NCBI RefSeq assembly: GCF_963422355.1 | Contig: NC_085104.1 | Location: 4,238,106 to 4,302,105, forward strand | DNA length: 64,000 nucleotides | Direction: 5' to 3' | DNA from: Corticium candelabrum | Taxonomy: Eukaryota > Porifera > Homoscleromorpha > Homosclerophorida > Plakinidae | Shown: one piece after another, positions 31,235 through 59,569 of the stretch | How the letters are laid out: every line of letters starts with the position of its first letter | Position numbering within the stretch: position 1 is the first letter of the stretch | Notes under the pieces: model-generated | Told to the model about the DNA's origin: nothing | What the model saw: the letters and a program-made list of their open reading frames with translations, nothing else | Databases searched by the model: none | Translations under genes and position numbers: made by a program

Positions 31235-31470
31235 TCGCCTCCATGTTGGGCCGGAGTCCGGTCCGATACCCTGGATCCGCGCCGGACATGTATTCTTCCG
31301 GACAATGTTTGGCTGGCTGAGGCTCTGCCCACTCTCCATGGCCACGCCTTTATTACGCAGGCTGACTCAGGTATAGGTATAACCACGCCACGGCACAGTC
31401 GACAAAGAGTCATCGTCACGATGACACCGAAGGTAAGAATTCAAATGGAGTTTAACGAAACAGTTAACCG
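31235..31470. repeat. GC-rich direct repeat, copy 1 (copy 2 at 31690-31927)
   Basis: Shared in order with the second copy: GGCCGGAGTCCGG, CCGATACCC, GGATCCGCGCCGGACATG, TTCTTCCGGAC, CCACTCTCCATGGCCAC, TAACCACGCCACGGCACAGT and the AAAGAGTCATCGTCACGA segment. The two lie about 455 bp apart. They are more GC-rich than the surroundings. They might be LTR or promoter-type repeats of an element ending in the Gypsy tail at 31930-32041. Confidence 0.75.
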
Positions 31471-31689
31471 TAGTTGAATTCGCCCAGAGTCGTGCTGCTG
31501 TGTTCACGCGCACGTGGTGTTCACGTGACAAGGACCATGCGCATTGCAAGCGTCTGATTCGCCCGCCAAAGCGCGCAGAAAACCGCCCCATCCAGAAAGC
31601 GTCTTTCGTTCCTCTTCCTCCCTCCCTATGTTGGTTGAACTGGTGCCAGGGAGGATTCCCTAATCTTCCTTGGTAATACTCCGTGGTTA

Positions 31690-31927
31690 TCCACGTGCAA
31701 GTGAGTTCGGCCGGAGTCCGGCCCGATACCCCGGATCCGCGCCGGACATGGGTTCTTCCGGACCATGTTTGGCTGGCCGGGCTCCGCCCACTCTCCATGG
31801 CCACACCTTCATTACGCATGCTGGCTCAGGTATAGATAACCACGCCACGGCACAGTCGACAAAGAGTCATCGTCACGAGGTCACCGAAGAAGAAGGTAAG
31901 AAAGAATTCAAAGACAGCATTCAATGA
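31690..31927. repeat. GC-rich direct repeat, copy 2
   Basis: See copy 1. This copy continues into AAGAAGGTAAGAAAGAATTC, which corresponds to the GAAGGTAAGAATTC end of copy 1 with an insertion. Direct orientation, 75-90 percent identity by eye. Confidence 0.75.
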
Positions 31928-31929
31928 TG

Positions 31930-32370
31930 ATGAAGTCCAAGCAAACGAAACAGCAGGAGAAAATGGTCAAGCAGGTGCAGAGATCAAAAGATCTGGCAGA
32001 GTTCTCAAGCCTCCGAGTTGGCAGAAGGAGTATGACTGTTAGATATTTGTTGTGTTGGGCTTGAACTTGATAAGGTGAGATGTAGCGTAGTGCCATTAGC
32101 GTACGCTTTGTATACGGGGAACTACTGAAGTAACGAAGCCCCATGACAGACTTTATTTAGTACACGATAAGCAGACCGTTGCAGTAACAGAAAAAAACTG
32201 AATCATCAGTTGAGAACGCCATGAAAGCTGTCTTGGCCAGACACGGAATACCGGACGAAATAGTGTGCGACAACATGCTTTTTGCCAGCCGCGAAATGAA
32301 AACCAACTCTGATTAGTGTGGATTCAGTATCATCCTGGTTACCCAAAGTCCAACGTAGATTTCAGTGTTA
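31930..32370 (+). pseudogene. Ty3/Gypsy fragments: polyprotein end and integrase piece
   Basis: At about 31970-32041 the frame ends RSGRVLKPPSWQKEYDC-stop, a typical Gypsy polyprotein C-terminus. At 32221-32304 MKAVLARHGIPDEIVCDNML is an integrase core segment with the second catalytic Asp, and FQYHPGYPKSN-like text follows at about 32320-32350. The order is not that of one element, so two fragments are probably joined here. Confidence 0.65.
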
Positions 32371-32374
32371 TCTG

Positions 32375-33050
32375 CGTAACTCATTATTTAAATCCTAACT
32401 GCCACAATATTTAGAAGCATGTAGTCGTTGCAACTGTGTTCACAAACATGACATTACATACTCGTGTCCGAGGTAAGGTCTGGACCCCAAGGCAGTGCGT
32501 TTTAATAAACATGGCTGATTTTAGTAATCCGACCAGGACTTGGCACGAGGCTGTTCGGATTGACAAAGGGAGGTCCTGCTGAACACCTAGAGAACCCACT
32601 AACCCCAGACGAATGATTTCATACCCTAGCCCCATCATTCTACACCACAAACTAAAGCTAGAACGCCCCAGCTAACCCTTCCAATCAATTACAATACTTT
32701 AAATTCTAAAAAGAAAGTTCAGGCCATGCCTAGCCTGATAAAACAGCGTATGACAAGATCCACCATCGTGCCATGGACATCGCCATTTTCGATGTTGGCA
32801 ACCCCGGATAACTTGTAACCTCCCGGATGTGATACGCTGCGAAAAGGGGTCTGTCTCTCACGGTCCTTCAATCCCGTTTGAAAATATCTATAACCAAACA
32901 GCAGCAACTTGGAAGTCAAGTTCAATTACGTGTTCACCCGGTTATTATATGTTTCTTGTCTGTTTCCCGTACTAACTAGATACTAGCTATAGGTCGACGT
33001 ACGTCACGACTCTGTCCTGTGGCTTCACAGATAGTCGTAGCGGAAAGTTC
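32375..33050. other. Unassigned stretch
   Basis: Short minus-strand frames 32411-32650 and 32719-32925 have no recognisable domain. No repeats are noticed inside the window. Confidence 0.35.
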
Positions 33051-33099
33051 AGTATTGGTCCATTGTCTAGGAACTGAGGGACAGCGAGTTTTCACTTTA

Positions 33100-34301
33100 C
33101 TAGATGTGACATCAGATACTTATGAGGCAGCCGTGAAGTCTTTGGGTGACCATTTTGGGTCTCACACAAACATAGCAGTAGCTCGGTTCAGATAATTCCG
33201 ACAAAGGCAACAACAATATGGGGAATCGGTTCGACAATATGTGACATGTTTGAGACAATTAGCAAGGAAGTGTAAGTTTGGGACTATGGACAACGAAATG
33301 GCGAGAGACCAACTAATTGAAAAAACAAACATTCCCAAGGTTAGAGAAAAATTGTTGTTGGAATCAGGTGGACTGTCATTTGCGAGAGTCATTGAGTTGC
33401 CCAGCCAGGTAGAAAATGCTTTGGCGGAAGCACAACAGATGGCTAGGACTGTGGACGAATCCATAGCATATTTCACAATGGTATACGCTCGCAAAGTTTG
33501 TCAGGAGGTTCCCTTTGGAATTCCATCTAAGAGGTGTCAATCAGACGAAGCGGCAGACAAAAGCAAGTGCAGTCTCTTGAGCACCACTCGGTTAAGCAGA
33601 GGCAAAATCTGTGTGGTAATTGTGGATTTTCTGACCATTCTACAGGCAGTAGAACATGTTCTGCAAAACGCAAACAGTGCCAACAATGTGGCAAGTACAA
33701 CCATTTTGCCAGATGTTGTCTATCTAAGCAAAATAGTGATGTGGTCAATAGTATTAACAGCAGTCAAGTGGAATTTAAAACCTGCAGTTGTCACATAGAG
33801 GGTGTTGAAATCCAGTTTATCAACAAACTTTTTCACAAAAATTTTAAGGGATTATCATTAGGGCCATCAATTACCCTACCAGCATATGAAGGATCAATTA
33901 TTCCTGTCTTGGGACAAGTGACATTATCAGTACGCTCTGCTAGTAGGCAATCCTTTCCTTTCTCATTTTATGTTACGACTAAGGGAGCAAACTTAATGGG
34001 TGTGGACTTATTCGATAGATTGAGATTTCAAATTGTAAGTACTATGACAAATGACAAGAATTTAGTAATTGTAGATGACAAGGTCAGGCAAGAATGGAGT
34101 AACAATTTTCAGGGACTGAGCAAAGTAGAAAAATTTTCACCTCGGCCTATGCTACGACAAGGCGTAACTCCAGTCAGACAGACAATGCGTCTTAGATACC
34201 TGTGTCTTTGCGAAAAGAAGTATCTGAGGAGATCCGTAGAATGTTGTCAGAAGGGATTATTAAGCAGATTGATACCTCCTCTTGGATGTCGAATGTGGTG
34301 A
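33100..34301 (+). pseudogene. Gypsy gag and protease region, protease active site lost
   Basis: Gag-type text begins LDVTSDTYEAAVKSLGDHFG at about 33102 with a stop at about 33193, then QYGESVRQYVTCLRQLARKC and IPKVREKLLLESGG. Two zinc knuckles lie at about 33607-33705: CGNCGFSDH plus Cys, and CQQCGKYNHFARC. The protease segment GVEIQFI at about 33801 jumps directly to NKLFHKNFKG, so the Asp-Ser-Gly catalytic triplet is missing. The flap-side text (TLPAYEGSIIPVLGQV, KGANLMGVDLFDRL) is kept. The frame ends at 34301, near the start of RT. Confidence 0.8.
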
Positions 34302-34309
34302 TAATTGTA

Positions 34310-34900
34310 TGAAAAAGTCAGGAGATATCCGATAACGCCTTGATCTAAGACAAGTAAACAAGGCTGTTATTCCGGACACTTATCCAATTCCTTCTCTCGA
34401 AGAGTTAATGTCAGAATTTAATGGGGCAACTATATTCTCCAAACTGGATTATCTCAAGGCTATTTGCAGGTTCCTCTGGACAAGAGCAGTCGGAGCATTA
34501 CTGTGTTCATTACTCATGATGGGTTGTATCAATTTCGACGAGTCCCCTTTGACTTGGCATCAGCCCCTAGTGCGTTCTAAAAGATCATGAAGCAAGTTTT
34601 GAGAGGGCTTGAAGGAGTGACTGTATATGTGGACGATATAGTAATACATGGCTCAAGCAATGCAGAACATGACTGCCGTCTAGAGAAAACTCTAGAAAGA
34701 CTAGCAGACCACAATCTAACATTAAACAGTAAGAAGTGCTCACTTGGGCAAACAGAAATCGAGTTTATGGGCTACAGAATCGATGCCAGTGGCTTAAAAC
34801 CAATTCATTTAAAAATTGAAGCAATCGTAAACATTCCAATCCCAACAATACGAAAGAGCTTGCATCATTCTTAGGAGTTGTGGGATACTATTCTAGATAT
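34310..34900 (+). pseudogene. Gypsy reverse transcriptase, fragmentary
   Basis: The palm begins with KLDYLKA-like text at about 34441 and the FRRVPF/SAPSAF segment at about 34535-34580. The open frame 34587-34874 contains GVTVYVDDIVIHGSS with the catalytic YVDD at about 34625-34636, and FMGYRIDASGLKP. Stops before 34587 break the frame. Confidence 0.82.
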
Positions 34901-35039
34901 ATGAAGATTATGCTGATATAACGACCTCCCTAAGACAACTTCTGAGGAAAGACGTGCCTTGGGTCTGGACCTCGACATGCGAAGAAGCAGTAGAGAAATT
35001 GAAAAGAAAGATCTTATTGCCACCTATTTTGGCTCATTT

Positions 35040-35515
35040 TTAATAGATGATGATGCAACATATGTCACGCGTGATGCTTCAGGAGTGACAGTGGGGCAGT
35101 GTTAACTCAGATGAAACAAGGCATCGTAAATAAATAAATAAATAAATAAAAATATAAATAAATAAATAAATAAATAAAAATAAACAAATATAAATAAATA
35201 AATAAATATATATATATAAATAAACCGATAGCGTTTGCCTCACGGGCATTGACAGATCAAGAAAAGAAATACTCTGTAGGAGAAAGAGAGGCTCTGGCTT
35301 GTCTATGAGAATGTGAAAGGTAGCACACATACTTGGATGGTCGCCAATTTTGTATTGCGAACAGATCATCAGGCGTTAACAGTCCTACTGTCATCAGGAG
35401 GATCAGGCCATCGACCTCTTCAAATTCACAGATTGTTTGACCGTTTAAACCAGTATAGGTTTGAAGTGCAATATACAGACCAAGTAAACAAAATCAGTTG
35501 CTGATTTTCTTTCAA
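35040..35515 (+). pseudogene. Gypsy RNase H, split by a microsatellite
   Basis: The first catalytic Asp segment TRDASGVTVG is at about 35070-35100, then the frame enters an (AAATA/AAAT)n tract (35127-35225) and resumes with PIAFASRALTDQEKKYSVGE at about 35225-35285 and REALA. FVLRTDHQALTVLLSSGG at about 35347-35400 is the C-terminal part. The microsatellite enlarged inside coding sequence after the element was dead or killed it. Confidence 0.82.
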
Positions 35516-35809
35516 GGGTCTCTGGTGATTTGCATAATACGGAATGTGCTGTGCTTGGGCGGAGAAATGTTTTGGGTGGTTTTCCAATACTTGGACGCAG
35601 TAGTCACCAGGAGAGTTGAGACAAGAGTCAGAGAAAGATCCAATATTACAGAAATTTAGAGAATGTATAGTGAAGCGATGGCCACGAGATTTTGACATGT
35701 AACCAACTCGGTAAATTCTATAGTGTTCGGGATGAGCTTTCTGTTTTGGAATAATGTTTGAGTAGCACGAGGAAGTCGAGAGGTAATACCAACAAATTGA
35801 GGAAAACTA

Positions 35810-36985
35810 TCTTAGATTTGGCACATGAAGGACGCTTAGGGATGGTAAGAAATGAAACAAAGGTATGGAGAAACAGTGTGGTGGCCTGGTATAGACCAGA
35901 ATATTGAAGAGATGGTACGAGCATGTGTTGCGTGTGTGAAAAGTTGAAAATCACTGCAACCTAAACCGGTGCCACTCCACCTTGGCCGACCAAGCCTTGG
36001 GAAAAGATTCAGATTGACGTAGTTGGAGAATTACAAGGAGCACCAAACAATTATCAATATTTAATTGTGATACATGATTTGAATTTCAAATGGCCAGAGA
36101 TTTGTCCCACTAGACATTCTGAAACTAGTCGAATCATTGAATTTTTGGAAGACCATTTTGTTCGTTGGGGTTTGCCATCTACTATTATTACAGATAACGG
36201 ACCTCAATTTGTTTCAGAAAATTTGAGTCCTTACTTGAAAAGAAAGGTATTCAGCATATACAAACATCATTAGACCATCCACAAGCAAACGGTGGAGTAG
36301 AAAGGTTCAACCAAGTCGTGACACAATGTCTGAGAACACAAATTGCTAGAAGACAGTTCATTCCCTGAAGCAATCAGACGGATATTGATAAATTACAGAG
36401 CAACACCTCATGCGTTGACAAGACGATCGATCACCAGCGGAAATGATGATAAAAAGGGAATTTCGCCTTCCCTTGCATGCAAGTTTACCACCACAAGTGA
36501 ATGACAAGGATAGAGTAAATGGGAATATGGAGGAAAAGAATGCTACTTTGAGGGAAACAACAGAAGATCCAACAACAAGGATTAGACAAGAACAACGCAA
36601 ATTAAAAGAGAGAGTGGACAGAAAACAGAATGCAAAGGAGTATTCTTTGAAGGAGGGTGATTTGGTGAGAGTCCAACGTCCAGTAAGAAAAGCAAAATGG
36701 CACCCAAGATTATCCGAGCTCTTGGAGGTGGTAGAAAATAGAAGACAGGATACCTATTGTTTGAGTGATGGTACTAGATGGCATGCGGACAGATTGGTAT
36801 CGGTGCCAGCGACAACAACGGCAGATGGGGTAGAGAGGAAGATGAGTTGCCAGGAGAGGATAGAACTACAAGAAGCACGGGTAGTGAGGCGACAGAGAGG
36901 GGAGAACAGCTTTCTGCAAGACCATCAAGATTACGAAGGGCCCCAACATGGCACACACGCACGCAGCACACAACTAATATTAAAG
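35810..36985 (+). pseudogene. Gypsy integrase and C-terminal domain, broken
   Basis: H2C2 remnants (LAHEGRLGMVRNETKVW, CVACVK-like) lie at about 35818-35945. The core IQIDVVGELQGAPNNYQYLI with the first Asp is at about 36007-36070, and STIITDNGPQFVSEN with the second Asp at about 36178-36225. ERFNQVVTQ with the third acidic residue is at about 36299-36325. The open frame 36443-36988 carries the linker and an SH3-like C-terminal domain (LKEGDLVRVQRPVRKAKWHP, DGTRWHADRL). Stops and shifts between blocks. Confidence 0.85.
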
Positions 36986-37165
36986 TAGTGATAAGTGTAC
37001 TGTACTGTACTACATATACTGTAGGTAAACACGCCTAAAACTTTAGTGCTGTGTTTCCAATGAATTCTGGCATTGCTACTTGAATTTAGACTATTAATTA
37101 CATAAAGGTATTACAGGAAAAACAATCAAAATCTCTTCCAATTATCTGAAAAACTTAACAATTAC

Positions 37166-40100
37166 CTAGACACACAACTGACATAGCCACTGCTTTTTGT
37201 CTAGTTCTTCCTTTACACAAGTACCCAAATGAAACCACTTCATGCATTCTTCGCATTGAATCATAGTAGACAACATTGCCTCCGTCATTCGACAAGTGCA
37301 GTGCACTTCAATTTGACATTCATATGTGACTCTCTTCTCTCTTCTTCTTCTCTTTTTCATTGTTGGAAAAATTGGAGATTGCCAGTTTCTAGTCCAGCTA
37401 GTAAAAGTTTTCGCATCGAATGTTGATCAAGCATGAGAGCTTCTGGTTGCTTCCCGGAACACTGAGCTCTGGCATTTGCCACTGTAAATAGACCACATTC
37501 TGATGGTCCAGCTTGTATCTGAGTATCAACGTACCTTTAATTAAATCAACCGATATTGGGTATTACATTACAAACAGTATTCAGTCTCTAAATACTTCTA
37601 CACACCTGACTGTGATGCATGGCAATGGAGTAAACAGGAGAGATGCAATCTGACTCTTCAAAGAAGTAGTAAGGTTGATGTACGCACTGTCGTATACTTC
37701 AATCTCTCCAGGGCCACAACCAATAGTAGACACCATTAACCAGTGGTTCTGACCATTGTGAAGTATCTGGACAAACTCTGATGGCTAAACATTAAATGAA
37801 AAATTCTGTCCAAGAAGTGTGGTCTGAAAGCCAGGTACGTTTGAAAACTGTACTTTAAGCAGGTCCTGTGCAGCATTCACAAGTCTGTCATTTAGCCAAC
37901 CATTTGTTTCAAGTATTTTTTTGTCATCTTCATTTAGTCCAACTAACCAAAGCCTTGGTCCTGTGCGTTCAGTTGCTGGCAATGTATCTTCAGCAGTTAA
38001 TTCAATAATTTCTGTATATGATGAGAAAAGAGAGAGTGCATAAAGAATATGAAACATGTCATGGAACATTACTTGAACAGAAAACAACATGCTCTTTGTT
38101 TCCTCCGATGTAGTGATAGATTCATGGTACAGCTTTATGGCTTAAGTTGACCCTTGTCTTGAGATTCTCATTGTTTTTGCTTACCAGCAAACATGATGTT
38201 GGTGAGAGCTCTGCAATAGTGTATGGGCCAAGCCATCGATCTTCAGATTGGTGCTCTTTCTTGGTTTTCTGCTTCATGTTGCGTCTCAAGACCTTACATC
38301 CTATCTCAAATTGGTATTGAACTATTCCTTTGCGTCTTTGACACTGCTCCTTTTGCTTTCCTGTGCAGTCACAATTCGTTGCTTCGCTTCACGAAAAAGG
38401 GATGTCTGCTTTTCAATAATCCTGTCTATCACTTGTTCAACGTCACGGTCTTGCCATTGCTGCTGGACATCACTCATGTGTGTACCATCTCCAGCCTTCT
38501 AGTGGAAACCTTGGCTCGCGTACAAACATCATTCTAAATGGACTGGTGTTGGTTGTGCTTCGGCGACTTGTATTTATTGCAAGAGCACTGAATCTAAGTA
38601 CTTCAATCATCATCAGGTGAAGACATTATTTTAGAAAGAGCTCTGCAACAATAATAATCATGATATAAGAAAATCAAGTATAAACACAGGTAGAACACCT
38701 CTTGATTGTCTGATTTGATCTTTCGTCCAACCCATTAGATTGCCGATGGTATGCCAGTGTAATTCTCACCTTGACGTTAAAGTTCTTCTAAAGGTTTTCA
38801 TTTCAACTGAATTACAATACACCAATAGAGCTTATTCATCACACATCAAATCTATTCCAGTGAAACCTACATACACATTACCTACCTTGTTCATAAATTC
38901 AGTTCCTTGGTCACAAATTAAGCTAAGACGAGCTCCATGACGACAGTATACCTAGCACATCACACCCACTTAGTATAATTAAGTCTCTGCTCACTAAATT
39001 TTAGTTGTTTTTTAAAAAGAGGTAAATCACTTAAGTCTTTCTATTCTCGGTATCCAAACTCGTACGCGACTATTTAATTGAAAGAAAACTTACACAAAGA
39101 AGTTGCTAACGATAATAAAAACCTTGTATATTGCTCTTGCAACATTGAATGCTGACTTGTCTTGTATTGGGACAGCTTCGACGTACTTGCTGAAGTAATC
39201 TGTGATTGTTAGGACATACTTGTTGCGATTTTTACTCTCCTGGACAGGTTTATCAGGTCCATGCCAACAAGATACCAGACTTCTGGGTGAAATTTAAAAG
39301 ACTGCAATGGCAAAGCTGCAGATTGCAGTTGAGGAACTTTTTTCTAGCCACGTCCCCAGACTCTCTCGCGCTAGTCTTGTCCGGTGCCCGTATGACAATT
39401 CCAGGCGCGAGAGAGTCTGGGATCATCCCGCCTACTTCCTGCCATATCTCCTTTCTAAATGCTCACTAAGTGTCACCCCCAACGTCATCAACTGTCACCC
39501 CCAACGTCATCAAGTGTCCCGTAACTTCAAAATCAAATTAGCGTTAGTCTAATCCAATAAACGTATCACAGTGGATGCTATGACCATTGTTTGGTGTTTG
39601 TGGCATATCCAGCACTTGCAGACAACTGAAGCATGTTGAAAAGGTAAGTCTATAGAGTGTTGGTGACGGGTGTCGTGTAGGCTTGTAGTTTGAGATTTAC
39701 AATTGGCGAAGTGATGACTTTCTAGCTAGTTCACACGCGGTCATTAGCGTTTGCGCGCAGACTAGACTCTGTAGCAAAAAGCGCGCAATGGCAAGGGAAG
39801 GGGTTGATCTTGACATGAAACTACCGTCTGGAGGGTCAACTTGAAGCTTCCAGGGCTATTCTTTCGCGAAAAGATGTATTTGTTTTCATACTTGAAGATT
39901 TCTCGAACGGTAGACGGTAGTTTCATGTCAAGATCAACCCCTTCCCTTGCCATTGCGCGCTTTTGGCTACAGAGTCTAGTCTGCGCACAAACGCTAATGG
40001 CCGCGTGTGAACTACGTAGAAGGTCATCACTCCGGATCCGCCAATTGTAGATCTCAGACTACAAGCCTACACGAAACCCGTCACCAAAACTCCATAGACT

Positions 40101-40864
40101 TACCTTTTCAACATGCTTCAGTTGTCTGCAAGTGCTGGATATGCCACAAACACCAAACAATGGTCATAGCATCCCGTGTGATACGTTTATTGCATTAGAC
40201 TAACGCAAATTTGATTTTGAAGTTACGGGACACCTAGTGACGTTCGGGGTGACAGTTGGGGGTGACACTTAGTAAGCATTTAGAAAGGAGATATGGCAGG
40301 AAGTAGGCGGGATGATCCCAGACTCTCTCGCGCTTAGAATTGTCATACGGGCACCGGACAAGATTAGCGCGAGAGAGTCTGGAAACGAGGCTACGTTTTT
40401 TTCTGGCATCTGCCATATAATTTGATATATAAAATTAAAGATACAAATTGCAATATCTACGTCATATGAAGCAATTGCTAAGAATACAAAACAGCGTTCA
40501 ACAAGTAAGTACTGTTTAGTCTTCTGTAGTCAAGTATGGCAAATATGCGCTCTTCCCCTGCGCCTCCCATCGATAGTAGCGCATCTCGTCCTTTACGACC
40601 ACCTGCTGGTCTAGATGACATTCTGTGTATATACGTTCCACTTCTTCTCTCCCCTGTAACACCAAGCGCGAGAGAGTAGCTTGTCCAATGAATCCGCCAT
40701 TTTGTCCTCGTAATATCTCTAGATAGCCTCCCATCTTTTCATCAAGTACATGCAGCTCTTGCTCACTCGCCTCAGTACAAACTTCTCTGATTTCGTTAGC
40801 CCGTCTAGATACTCTTCATTTACAATACACGCGACCAGTCTCTCGTATTGTTCCTCATCCATCG
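37166..40864 (-). pseudogene. Integrase - Ulp1 protease - PHD finger gene (KRBA2/Ginger-like), interrupted by a palindrome
   Basis: Read on the minus strand. The N-terminus MDEEQYERLVACIVNEEYLD (40864 down) and EEVERIYTECHLDQQVV lie at 40734-40516. After the palindrome the integrase resumes at about 39345 with PLQSFKFHPEVWYLVGMDLI, then ITDYFSKYVEAVPIQDKS (first Asp, about 39205), an intron, RLSLICDQGTEFMNK (second Asp, about 38900), an intron, and ITLAYHRQSNGLDERSNQTI (Glu). WLGPYTIAELSPT is at about 38240-38200. The Ulp1 domain has LNDRLVNAAQDLLKVQF, NHWLMVSTIG (His), EVYDSAY (Asp), an intron, and QAGPSECGLF (Cys). The PHD finger at 37360-37166 is CTCR...CEECMKWFHLGTC...WLCQLC. A TAG at 37785 and a few shifts make this copy probably dead. 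Confidence 0.82.
39356..40382. mobile_element. 1.03-kb near-perfect palindrome (foldback transposon)
   Basis: The left arm 39356 to about 39832 and right arm about 39910-40382 are inverted copies, broken only by scattered substitutions and indels, with about 75 bp between them. Each arm ends in its own 65-bp inverted repeat bounded by CCAGACTCTCTCGCGC and GCGCGAGAGAGTCTGG (39356-39420, 40318-40382). Matched pairs include CATATCTCCTTTCTAAATGC/GCATTTAGAAAGGAGATATG and AAGCGCGCAATGGCAAG with its complement. It sits within the integrase gene. Possible imperfect duplications ACGTGGCT/ACGTAGCC (read on the minus strand) flank it. No transposase frame inside. Confidence 0.9.
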
Positions 40865-41255
40865 TGCGCGCCAATTTTGAATGGTTGCAGCATGCGCTCT
40901 TGCCGTGTCTTTGATGTAGGCAGTCCAGTGTTAGGTGTGCGGGGACACACAAACACTACTACTAGTAGGGATATGTGTGTGGGGAAACTTGTAACCCGGG
41001 GAAACACATATCACTGTAACACTGGTATTGAGTTGTCCTGTTTTGATTTTATAATTACTAACAGAGTTGTGTTCTAAGTGTTTGTCACACGCGTGACTAC
41101 CTCTAGATCTACAAACATAACAGACTCGTCTGACTCTCGCCATTTCAACAGTCCCGTTAATCGTCGTCACTTCGAAGACGCTGCTGCCATTGTTACCGTA
41201 TAGCGTGGACAGAAAAGCTGTCTGGGTTTCCGAGGCATTATACGGGAGCTGTAAG

Positions 41256-58484
<17,229 letters not shown>

Positions 58485-58747
58485 GTAAGATGATTGTGAT
58501 GTGTATTGTTTTTGCATGTATTGATAATTGTGTCAAGTAACTGACTAACAAATGGGCAGATAGTGATTAATTAAGTACACTTGCTAGACATCAAATCAAC
58601 AGAAGAAGGCTGGCAGAATTTTTAGTTCTATTTGTCATCTTGTCAATTATTGAAACAGCAGGCTACAATTTGATTTCTATTTTTGAAATAGATGTATGGG
58701 TGGTGTGTCTGATTGGGATTTCTAATATATGTTTAAATAAAAACAAA

Positions 58748-59292
58748 AGCCTTGTCCACACTGGCAACAGGATCGTGATCCAATCCCAATAAGACTGGAA
58801 ACTTGATCCAATCATGATAAATCTTATTCACATCGAGAGGTGGATTTGATCCATATCGATTACAATCAGTTGAATCTGACTATGAAAATAGTAGGGGTTA
58901 CCTTTAGTGTAATCAGAACATCTTGGGAGGTTGATGGTTCATATATCGGTGACATCCTCTCATGCACTTTGTTTAGTTTTGATATATTAAGCATCTATTG
59001 CTATGCTATCATAGGGTAAAGTAAATGATGAATAGGCTATATCTTCTCCTTGTCTGTTGTTACTCAAATACTCGTATTCTTTTACTTTACGCACTTGTCC
59101 TCCTCACTTTTCAGTGTTCTCACTCAATTTGAATTGCCTTATGTCGCTCTATCAATGCTTTTCACGAGCTAAGAACCACATGTACACATCTGCCGTCTTA
59201 AAATAGTGGACACTTGCTATCTCGATCGGATCACAAGCAGTATGATTGCAATCGGATCATGATTTATTTCTGGTCTAATGTGGACAGGGCTT
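58748..59292. mobile_element. MITE-like element in DLD intron 13
   Basis: AAGCCTTGTCCACACT (58748-58763) and the complement of the right end AAGCCCTGTCCACATT (59277-59292) differ at two of 16 positions. Sub-terminal GGATCATGAT-like and ATCCAATC-like motifs are repeated inside. No coding content, and no clear duplication at the ends. Confidence 0.75.
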
Positions 59293-59569
59293 AAAGCAGA
59301 GTTGTGTACAGAGGTAAGTGAAAGCTTGTTTAAAATTGATATATGAGCTGATGTACTGGGGCTTTGGGGGGCCACTCTGTTGATTAATAGGTTAAAGTTG
59401 CTCAATTAATATGATACAGTGACTCGTGAAGAGTTGTATAAAACTAGGAGGGATACTACGAGTAAACCTATGGGGTCTTATGCAGATACTTTCAAAACAC
59501 TTTGAAGTTGCAGCAAGCAGCAAACTGGTAGTGTTACAACTTTTTGGGACAACGTGCTCACTATTTCTG

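Larger units (their letters stand above)
33080..36990 (+). mobile_element. Ty3/Gypsy retrotransposon, long but decayed copy (no LTRs identified)
   Basis: All pol domains follow in the canonical order gag, protease, RT, RNase H, integrase. I do not find matching LTRs at either end. Multiple stops and shifts occur, and a 100-bp A/T microsatellite sits in the RNase H domain. The domains are described separately. Confidence 0.85.

Noticed and set aside
31032..31477. Overlapping open frames on both strands over the GC-rich repeats
   Set aside because: High GC leaves few stops; frames in both directions are equally open and none matches a family or is kept in the second repeat copy.
35079..35369. 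Minus-strand frame with Tyr/Ile/Phe-Leu repeats resembling transmembrane segments
   Set aside because: It is the reverse translation of the A/T microsatellite inside the Gypsy RNase H.
33000..37050. LTR pair around the long Gypsy element
   Set aside because: I compared the flanks by eye and found no direct repeat; LTRs may be deleted or too diverged.
39762..40050. Open frames on both strands at the centre of the palindrome
   Set aside because: They are the two reflections of the same arm sequence and show no known domain.
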